In this document: positions 54,329-64,000 of the stretch, piece after piece
How positions within the stretch are numbered: the stretch's first letter is position 1
Layout: each line of letters begins with the position of its first letter
Source: Tubulanus polymorphus
Taxonomy: Eukaryota; Nemertea; Palaeonemertea; Tubulaniformes; Tubulanidae
NCBI RefSeq assembly: GCF_964204645.1
Contig: NC_134035.1
Span: forward strand, 2,926,001-2,990,000
Direction: 5' to 3'
Length of the DNA stretch: 64,000 bases
The notes under the pieces: model-generated
Seen by the model: only the letters and a program-made list of their open reading frames with translations
Databases searched by the model: none
What the model was told of the DNA's origin: nothing
Program-made: the position numbers and the translations under genes

Positions 54329-54730
54329 GAACCGAAACCAACCAAACACTTTCAAAAATAACTTGAAACCTTATTTAGAAGTAATTGCGATTAAGATTTC
54401 ATCCCCGGCTTTAATTACTCTTGTTAGCTCATGTTTTATTAGTAAAAATGTTCATGTAAGTCCCAGACGAAGTCTCTTGATATTTCGGCTAAAACATTTA
54501 CATGGTGTATTGTTTTTATATACTTGTAATCGATTTTAATAAATTAATCGATTTTCAATCGTCATTGTAATAATTTTGTTCTTTTTGAATAAATTTCTTT
54601 TTAATGTTTCGGATAATTCTATTGATTTTCCTTGTGTAACAATGAGTGAATTGCTAGCTACCTCCTGAGGGAGAGACTCTCTTTAGTGCCTGCGGACCAT
54701 GGGGGAGACCATGGGGGAGAACATGGAAGA

Positions 54731-55876
54731 GGCGTATCTCTTTAACACCCGTATTGCTCGGGTTAGTTTTACTACCAACGGGTGGCGCTGTATGTAAATT
54801 TCACATAAATCAACGACTTTCGGCTATTAGCGGTACTTAAGACCACTTGAAAACATCATAGTCAATTACGGTAGTAGTGAAAATAAAAAGATACAGTACA
54901 AAGATACAGTACGGTGTACAGTTAAGGACATGATTCCATAGCACCCATACTAGAGACATTTTATTCAGACAAGGACTATTAGTTAAACATAATCTTCATG
55001 ACATTTTCAGCAATTAATGATCTGTTATATTAATTAGTAATTCAGTCTTTCGGTGGTTCGAGATAAAATGCCCGCAAAATAAGAACCTAACGAACCAGGG
55101 CTGACCACAAATTGCCCACCAGATAAATTTTCGAAACGACACAATCCAATCATGTTTGGTATCAAATAACTCGTGGCTCGGACCATTGTCTATTAACTGA
55201 CCACTGCATGACCAGTACCATATATAGTAAATTATTTGTTTTGCAAACAATTAAGTTGTTTGGTGTCAAACAACTAGAAATGATGAGGGCATTAATCTAA
55301 AAATTGTTTAACTGACCAATACTTGACCAGTACTGACCAGTTATCAGTGCTAACCATAAGCCCCCATAAGTAATTTATATGTTTAGTAAAGCCATAAAAT
55401 CGTGTTTGGGCGTCGAGCGACTAAATATGGCGCGGGCTATGATCTAACAACTATTTAACTGACCAATTTTTTTACCAATACTGACCTTTAAGTAATTTGT
55501 CTATTTTAGAAGCAACACAGTCGTGTTTGGTGTCTAATAATTAGATATTGTGTGGGCTTTCATCTAACAACACTATTCAAACTGACCAAATCTTGACCAA
55601 TACTGACCACATAGCTATATTTATCTGTTTCAGGAACAACTTAGTCGTGTCTGGTATCAAATGATTTCATTTGGCCTGAACGTAAATATAACATCTCTTT
55701 TACATGTAAGCTACACAAGTTCTTTCTAATTACCGGTTAAATGTTTTTAGAAATGACACGGGGTTTTGCCTGAACCCTTCGTTAGTACTACTAGCTCTTA
55801 TATTTAAATTTGTCGCTTGAAAAGTCTTGTCAGATTTTTATAGTAGGTAGCGAGCTAACTTTGGAATTTCCTACTA
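54731..55876. repeat. Tandem duplication, copy 1 (empty site)
   Basis: It matches 56,297-57,832 at high identity (the stretch at 55,014 repeats at 56,968, offset 1,954 bp). The junction TTTCACATAAATCAACGAC (about 54,799-54,817) is intact here, unlike copy 2. Confidence 0.88.
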
Positions 55877-56296
55877 AAGTCTATCCCAGTGGTTATGATC
55901 GCGGTGCATCAAACAGTTCATATCATCGCAGATCTGGAACCCTGTGGTTTCTATGTGCTCAACCCTGCAAGTAACTGAGGTCAGGCAACTACTACATTCA
56001 AGAGTGAATAATACTAAAGTTTTCCCATCCTGGTCATTCACTTCTCTTTATTCCTCTAGATTTGGTTTTTTCTTGTATATTCTCAAAAGGGCTGCCAAAT
56101 AGCAGTGAAAACGTGTGGACTCCAGTCAGGTCCAGGCTTCTACTTATCAGAAATTATTGAAACATGAAACATGAAGCTAGGTCAATAAGCAATTTCTTTT
56201 TATGAATGACTTTAAGAAAACTGGAAAAAGAGAAACATCGGTACCGGTATTGTACCGGTACATTTTTTGCCATTATGAGAATGCCGGTTTGCTAGC

Positions 56297-57832
<1,536 letters not shown>

Positions 57833-57834
57833 TT

Positions 57835-60090
57835 CCAAAGATTTATCTCGTGGGGTTTTGAACGAACTATGTTGCGCTTTGTAACGTGTGCATTTGAGCC
57901 TGTAACGTGCACATTTCACTCGCGTGAACGTGCGTATCGGTATCAATATGCGAGACTTGTTCAAGACGTATAAACTGAACATTAAAGAAGATATTATATC
58001 ACATCATATATATGAATATAGAAGGAATGATAATGTAGTAGTTTCGTAGCTGCTGTCCACTGACCACAGATCAAAGTTAATCGCCTGATATGAAGTATAT
58101 ATTAATGTGTTATAGGGATGTAGTAGTTCAGCGAGAATTCAAACTTATGGGTAATTCTGAGTGATCACTCAAAATTACCCATAAGTTTACGCTGACCAAT
58201 AGAGAAAGCTGTAAGGCCTAAGAAAAGATGCATTAAGTATAACGTATCTTTCAATATAATGAAGAAGTATTCAATTGGCCATCTGATCACAACAATAGTG
58301 TGACTTGTCTTATTGAAGCAATTGTAAAATACCGGAGAGTAAATTGGAGAACCCTGAATTCAAAACAATTCCACACTCAATCGTTTACTTTGAAAACACA
58401 ATTTACAATTTGTGGACATGCATTTTTTCTGCACGAAAAGCATGAAGTATATTATATTTGCTTGTAAAAATTTGAAGTTTTCGGGGAAGATTTTTGGCCT
58501 AACCTGTGACCATGTCCTTCATATATTTTCTTCATATAAGACCGACCCTTCGAATAATGCTGAGAGTTTCGAGGAAAATTATGGTAGGATGTAAACTTAG
58601 GCCGCTTCGTATCCGTGGAAGGTTGCTAATTATTGATTCTATACACAATAATCATAAGTACGTAACATGAGACTCGATAGAATATCGTTTTTCAATCATA
58701 CGTACGCGAATTATCGCGATATAAAGATAAATGGTACTTTAATATACTTGTTAAGTCTTATAATGTTTATTTCTTTAGTAGTAGTACAAATCAAGAGTGG
58801 ATCTGCAGGCCACCTGAGACTATTCCACGATCTAAGGTCAGTTGCCAAAAGTTAGTAAGTTTTCCAGTGGATAGTTAACATTAACAATGACAATTAAAAC
58901 TTCATTGCTAAAATAACTTTGTACTTGTAGAATAGTCACACTCAAATGCGGAGAATCGATAATACGATAATACGATACGAAAACTCACTGTGTACAAACA
59001 AATTCAAAAGGATGATCTCTAGTGAGAAATTGAACGTTGTGTCGTAATGTTCTAGTGATAAAACTTGGTTTGAAATTTGAAATGTGTACATAGTGGATCT
59101 TTTACATATTAACAGTGTATTTGGCCATGTATCATATTGTATAATGGTTAATCTAAACTAACTGGTCCCAGAGTTGTATCCTTAATTCCTGTAATAGAGG
59201 ATGCAATCTTTTTGTGGCAAACAGTACAAATAGCTAGAAAAAGCAACGATAGTGCATTGGCAAACTTAAAGCAAGCGTACATTGGTTTGTTTAGGTTTTT
59301 CGTTGGGAAAATTAATGTTTAATCATTATTGAAATATCCGAGGCGAGCTTTTCCAGGAATTTACAAAGTTGAGCTTTACACAAGGAATGCTTTTGTAGTC
59401 CGATATCCGTGATTAACTCTGGCGTGGAGAGATACAATCTAAAACGTAGAGTCAAATATTTTACCACAATTTTCTATGATTAGTAAAAAGATTGAGTACC
59501 GGTAATAGACATAAACATGCAAACAGTAATATCTGAATTCCACTCCATTTCAAACTCATCTTTACACAAACTCCAACTTGTTGAACAGTTCAAAATCGCG
59601 TGGTTTGAATTATTGCGATAGCTAAAATTAGGGACCACGATACTTGCTCATCTACACTGGCTACCAATTTAACAAAGGATTGAATTTGAGTGTTTGATGT
59701 TGTAACAATACCATACTGAATTATGGTTTCAGTTTCTACTTTTTGATTGAACATTTATATCACATATTGGGCATCATTTTTACCAGTATATATGGAATAA
59801 CTTATCCATATATCATTTTTGATTTTATATAATCTGACTTTTGAGATGTCATTCAATCAATGCATTCATATGCGGTCGTCGCTTTCAATAGCCACCACGG
59901 ACTGGCTCCTTATTATCTCCTTAGCGATACCTTGGCGGACGATCTCACACGTTTCTTGCTCCAGCCCTAGAATGCTCAATTATAGTCGATATGAAAACCC
60001 GATTTGAATTAAAATTCTTAAAGACTCCTAAAAACACACCTGTTAATTCGATTACTCTAAAGCGCCTTTGAACATGCAAGAACCAGTGAA
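57835..60090. other. Non-coding region
   Basis: No gene is supported. The plus frame at 58,667-58,855 (62 codons) has one hydrophobic segment and a GTCAGT donor-like site inside its end, but nothing else. A strong hairpin lies at 58,141-58,188 (own entry). Confidence 0.4.
58141..58188. other. 48-nt nested perfect hairpin
   Basis: The arms AAACTTATGGGTAATT (58,141-58,156) and AATTACCCATAAGTTT (58,173-58,188) are exact. Between them GAGTGATCACTC (58,159-58,170) is itself a perfect palindrome. Outside, TCAGCG and CGCTGA (58,128-58,133 and 58,190-58,195) extend pairing. Confidence 0.9.
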
Positions 60091-60332
60091 ATAAAGAAGT
60101 TTCCAGTTTCTAGGCGCCATTTTGTGGCGGTCCCTCGAGGTCCCCATTGTTGCGATGATTTGCGCTCATTTTTAAAACATAAGTTTAGATTGAATATCAT
60201 ATAGTTCTGCAGCCCCTTGCTCGACGAAATCAATTTATACACCATTTTAAAGGAAATTAAATGCAGATATTTGCTGGCGATTCTTGGAATTTTTGAACTC
60301 AACAATTGAGAACAGTGACGATGTGAAACCAA

Positions 60333-61570
60333 GGACCGCATATCTTAACCGTGCGTAAAAGAAACCGCAATATCTATTAATTTTGAAATATCTAAAGTAT
60401 CTCTTGAAGCTTTATTTCCAATTTTAAGCCTGCGTTAAAATCTTTTGAATATCTTTTCTGACGACTGATCTGTACCCGCTTGAATTTGAGATTACGCGCA
60501 AAAGGGGTCTCCCACTGCGCATTGCAATTTCACTGAACATTGGGATTTGCGACAAGAAATCTTTAAATGCAATTTGATTTCTTCACATTTTCCATGGGGA
60601 TATTTTGAGATGATAATCCATATCTTGTTTGTACCGTATTTTGGCGGGGGCAATTCGTTTAGCTGGTTTCGGGGTCCGGTTTGTCCCGCTATTGAAGTTT
60701 GAACGGCCCAGTTGAGGAATTGTCGTATACAGCCCATCCAGCCTAGCGCCGATTTTGTGTTCGGTGAAATCAAACGTTTTAGAGTCGATGGTGAAATGTG
60801 CCAGTCAATTTAAACGCTTAGGACATATTTAACACATATCCCTCTCTGGTAATCCCTCATTCTGGGGTCATACGATGAATTTACTGAATCTCAACCTTCT
60901 TGCTGGAAAACATCGACCAGAAAACCTTACTGATAATTCCAATATAATATTTAAAGGGGTTCAGATCTGTCCCCCATTTGATATTCTGTTTTAGGGGGTC
61001 AACGTCCAGTTTGGCAACTTTCAGCTGCGCCACATATTCAAAAATATATAAAAACTTAGAATTTTTTTCTAGTGTCCAACCATGAGTGGTACATTCGGTT
61101 GAAACGCAAATTAGGTTCTCAACTAGGCCACATTTGCAACCAACACGGAAAGTCCCCACTCTTACAAGAAATCCTTTAATTTCCCAACGCTACAAAACTC
61201 GAATTCATCAAAACACGCAAAGTCCATTTTCAACCATACGAAAATAAAGGTAATATATAACCATCAGAAGCAATATTAGTAATTACAAACCAGTATAAAA
61301 TCTTATTTCTGCGATTTCTTTTCACAAATCTCAATGTTCAGTGAAATGGCGGCGCGCAGTGGGAGACCCCTTTTGCGCGTAATCTCAAACTCAAGCGGGT
61401 ACAGATCAGTCGTCAGTAAAGATATTCAAAAAATTTAACGCAGGCCTAAACTACAAATAACCCTCTTTAACCTCTGTGAAAATTGGAAATACAGCTTTAA
61501 GAGATACTTAGATATTTTAAAATTAATAAATATTGCGATTTCTTTTACGCGCGGTTAAGATATGCGGTCC
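60333..61570. mobile_element. Long-TIR DNA element (~230-bp arms) inserted in the foldback
   Basis: The left arm from GGACCGCATATCTTAACCG to about 60,545 and the right arm from about 61,322 to CGGTTAAGATATGCGGTCC are inverted copies. Arm landmarks are GACGACTGATCTGTACCCGC and AAAGGGGTCTCCCACTGCGC. The interior of about 775 bp has two minus frames of 92-93 codons without recognisable domains. The right foldback arm (62,488-62,505) gives the uninterrupted empty site. Mutator-type elements have such long TIRs, but no 9-bp duplication is evident. Confidence 0.75.
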
Positions 61571-61659
61571 GGTTCAAGTCCAGTATAGCATGGAATAGTT
61601 CCCGCTCAAGGATACATTTTTAGAAAAGCAGTAATTCGGCTGCGTATTTTTCAAGACAA

Positions 61660-61735
61660 ACCGACATACCGACAAACCGACATACCGACAAACCGACGAA
61701 CCGACAAACCGACATACCGTTAAACCGACAAACTC
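61660..61735. repeat. 8-bp minisatellite, ACCGACAA/ACCGACAT units
   Basis: About nine units, in inverted orientation to 62,236-62,372. Confidence 0.9.
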
Positions 61736-61739
61736 GTAT

Positions 61740-62235
61740 GCCCTCGATCCAGCCACGGGTAATCCACGGAAAAACCCTGTCCGTCGATCCTAGCCACATT
61801 ATATAAGGGTAATCCACTCAACCACACAGCCCCTCGATCCCAACAACTTTATAAAAGGGTAATCCACGCACCACACAGTCCCTCGATCCCAGCCACTTTA
61901 TATTAGGGTAATCCACGCACCACCCAGCCCCTCGATCCCAGCGACATTATATAAGGGTAATCCACGCACCACCCAGCCCCTCGATCCCAGCCACATTATA
62001 TAAGGGTAATCCACGCAACCACGCAGCCCCTTGATCCCAGCCACTTTATATAAGGGTAATCCACGCAACCACGCAGCCCCTCGATCCTAGCCACTTTATA
62101 TGAGGGAAATCGGCGGGTAATCCACGCATATACCCAGCCCCTCGATCCCAGCCACATTATATAAGGGTAATCCACGCAACCACGCAGCCCCTCGATCCCA
62201 GCCACTTTATATAAGGGTAATCCACGCACGGATTT
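61740..62235. repeat. ~49-bp minisatellite, ~9 units
   Basis: The core CAGCCCCTCGATCCCAGCCA is followed by TTATATAAGGGTAATCCACG. It lies exactly between the two inverted 8-bp arrays, forming the loop of the foldback. Confidence 0.92.
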
Positions 62236-62372
62236 GTCTTTTTGTCGGTTCGTCGGTGTGTCGGTATGTCGGTTCGTCGGTATGTCGGTTTGTCGGTTCG
62301 TCGGTTCGTCGGTTTGTCGGTTTGTCGGTTTGTCGGTTTGTCGGTTCGTCGGTTTGTCGGTATGTCGGTATG
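62236..62372. repeat. 8-bp minisatellite, TCGGT[TA][TC]G units
   Basis: About 17 units; the mirror partner of 61,660-61,735 but almost twice as long. Confidence 0.9.
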
Positions 62373-62853
62373 TTCGCACGTCCCTATGGCGTAATGTCGT
62401 AAGATTCAATCAGTCCAATATTGGCGGATTAATTCCAAATACCAGTCCAATGTGATAAGTCTCTGCTGGAACTATTTAATGCTATAATGGACTTGAGCCT
62501 GATCCTTGGTTTCACATCGTCACTGTTCATCATTGTTGCGTTCAAAAATTCCAAGAATCGCCAGCAAATATCTACATTTCATTTCCTTTAAAATGGTGTA
62601 TAAATTGATTTCGTCGAGCAAGGGGCTGCAGAACTATATGATATTCAATCTAAACTTATGTTTTAAAAATGAGCGCAAATTATCGCAACAATGGGGACCT
62701 CGAGGGACCGCCACAAAATGGCACCTAGAAACTGGAAACTTCTTTATTGGGGCTTTATAAGTTGTATTCATCATTCGAACCCACAAATTCTCCTTATCCT
62801 ATGAATGTGAAAACCTATCCTCGTAAGAGAATGAATATATAGGCTCTGTCATT

Positions 62854-62927
62854 TGATATGAGGCTACGTGTCATCTTTAATTGAAATCATGTGATTTCAA
62901 TTAAAGATGACCCGTGGCCTCATATCA
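62854..62927. other. 74-nt hairpin, 36-bp arms
   Basis: The arm starting TGATATGAGGCTACGTGTCA pairs with the arm ending GGCCTCATATCA around a 2-nt loop (TG). Only about two mismatches occur in 36 pairs. The tiny loop is unlike a microRNA precursor; it looks like a recent palindrome or a minimal foldback. Confidence 0.9.
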
Positions 62928-62929
62928 TT

Positions 62930-63763
62930 ACGTTATGTTTTTTTAAAGGCTGGGCGAGAATATGTTCTTATGTTTTTGTTTCTGTGAATGTTGCTATTTA
63001 AGAGTTCAATAATTTCAGTCTTCCAAACAAAGGGTTTTTCTGTATGTTTCGTGTCCTGTTTTTCCATAACCCTATCGCATTTTAGGTATCTTTTCGCGGA
63101 TGACCGAAAGTTGCTGTCCCTTTCTAGTAATTTGATGATATATGTCGAATTTAAATTTAAAAAGGAATCAGGCATATCTCCTTGTTTGACTAAGTATGAA
63201 CTCAACTTTAAGGGGCACTCCCTTAAAAGGCACCGAAGTGAAATCATGTGTCGAGTGGAGATGACAGAATTTCTTCAAAATCGGCGGAGAAAATTGAGTA
63301 TTTTGAAAATAATAATCTTACATGTATGCAAATCCGTTATATCTCTCTAGAAATAACAATACGACGACAAGCACTTTCGAATCCGACCACGATATTCGAG
63401 AAGTTTCACTAGGGCAGTGGTGGTCAGTGATGGTCAATTTATGAATTTTCAATGGCGAATCCTTTCTAGTTTGACAGTAATAAGCATCGTTTAAGCACTT
63501 GAAACACCCATTAACCACTTGAAACTGTCAGATCAAACATCATACCGCATCCCCGCAAAGAGGGATAGTTCAGCAAACCGGAGTTTTCATTGGCCTCTCT
63601 AGACTACCCCGGAAAACTCATAATGGCCGGGAATCGGGGCGGGGTTAGGTTTAGAGATAGAGGTTAGGGGACCAAACCGAAGGTTTGGAGACCCCACTAG
63701 TGCACGGGCAACGGGTTATCCCTGTAAAAAAGTAGTAAGAGTTAATTGTTGTAGTGAGGCGGT
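62930..63763. other. Non-coding stretch
   Basis: Overlapping frames at 62,933-63,247 (minus) and 62,988-63,350 (plus) are mutually exclusive and unrecognised. 63,650-63,715 has an imperfect inverted repeat around CCAAACCGAAGGTTTGG. Confidence 0.4.
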
Positions 63764-64000
63764 CTACGGGACGTTCATGCCTCGGGGCGTGTTCGTGTCG
63801 AGTCGTCGTATCCAGTCTTGTTCGGCTGCTTCGCGGATCGGTCTCGTGGACCCTGTAGGTGTTGGAGACCGTACACCCGAAAGTGTTCGCGGGTGTGGTC
63901 GACTTGGTTGAAGTGGTCCGAGACTGGAGTCGAATTCTTCGTTCTGATGCGTGAGACGTGATGCGTGACGCGTTCTCGTAGAGACATTCCGGTTTGGCCG
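63764..64000 (-). pseudogene. Penelope-like element, GIY-YIG endonuclease C-terminus (cut by window end)
   Basis: The minus strand enters from the window edge with GQTGMSLRERVTHHVSRI, then TPVSDHFNQVDHTREHFRV. This is the typical GIY-YIG pattern (YIGQTG, LRER, H, TPV..HFN..H) found at the C-terminus of Penelope-like retroelement proteins. The frame then breaks: the family-typical end (EQDWIRRL, then TPRGMN) is read in another frame with a stop at 63,764-63,766, while the first frame stops at 63,775. This implies one frameshift near 63,830-63,860, so this copy is probably dead. The reverse transcriptase part would lie beyond the window. Confidence 0.8.

Larger units (their letters stand above)
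60090..62745. mobile_element. Large foldback with arms 60,090-60,332 / 62,503-62,745
   Basis: The left arm reads as the reverse complement of the right arm over about 240 bp. A second pair lies inward: 61,571-61,610 and 62,460-62,500 (TCAAGTCCA[GT]TATAGCAT). Innermost are oppositely oriented 8-bp minisatellites (61,660-61,735 and 62,236-62,372). The left arm is split by the element at 60,333-61,570. Minus frame 60,057-60,341 and plus frame 62,506-62,760 are the same sequence seen from each arm. Confidence 0.8.

Noticed and set aside
55014-55250. 78-codon minus frame conserved at 56,968-57,204
   Set aside because: Conserved only because 54.7-55.9 kb is tandemly duplicated; identity is no higher inside the frame than outside.
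58667-58855. 62-codon plus frame with one hydrophobic segment
   Set aside because: It could be a first exon of a type II membrane protein (GTCAGT donor-like site near its end), but no second exon, promoter or homology can be seen.
60057-60341. 94-codon minus frame resembling the 84-codon plus frame at 62,506-62,760
   Set aside because: These are the two arms of one foldback, not two genes.

Overview
This window is AT-rich, repeat-laden animal DNA. It has spliced genes with GT-AG introns, tRNA-derived SINE pieces, a GIY-YIG Penelope-like element, piggyBac-like and hAT-like small DNA transposons, and many private minisatellites. There is no operon structure, no rRNA and no full-length intact tRNA. 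It most resembles a non-vertebrate metazoan, perhaps a marine lophotrochozoan, but I cannot name the species from sequence alone.

The one well-supported gene lies on the minus strand, 48,611 down to 26,646. I read it as 43 coding exons, of which 38 are 54 nt or shorter, and 754 codons before the stop. The start exon encodes MAPKRKQI. The first 39 exons are all multiples of three in phase 0. Exons 40 to 42 switch through two phase-1 introns that match each other, and a 462-nt exon ends the protein. Exons 2 to 19 are three tandem copies of one 1.7-kb cassette of six micro-exons. The predicted product is low-complexity (Thr/Ala/Pro/Lys-Arg rich), probably nuclear, and not recognised. Exon 22 contains a near-perfect nested hairpin. 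A scrambled partial copy of the 3' half of the gene lies in inverted orientation on the plus strand at 19.7-21.6 kb.

Layout. 0-2.7 kb: AT-rich, with a LINE-like tail. 2.7-3.1 kb: 25-bp minisatellite. 3.2-12.6 kb: compound satellite field, a 29-bp family (open in all three minus frames) alternating with a 72-bp family, with a recent 2,539-bp tandem duplication. 13.9-15.1 kb: homogeneous 28-bp array. 15.3-19.0 kb: hairpin-bearing ~39-bp minisatellite. 19.7-21.6 kb: inverted gene copy. 22.3-26.5 kb: inverted repeats, a polypurine tract and a 160-bp satellite. 26.6-48.6 kb: the micro-exon gene with transposons in its introns. 48.6-54.4 kb: small DNA transposons. 54.7-57.8 kb: tandem duplication in which one copy carries a retroelement insertion. 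60.0-62.8 kb: a large foldback interrupted by a long-TIR element. 63.8-64.0 kb: the 3' end of a Penelope-like element.

All exon calls come from reading frames and splice consensus by eye. No transcript evidence or database search was available.
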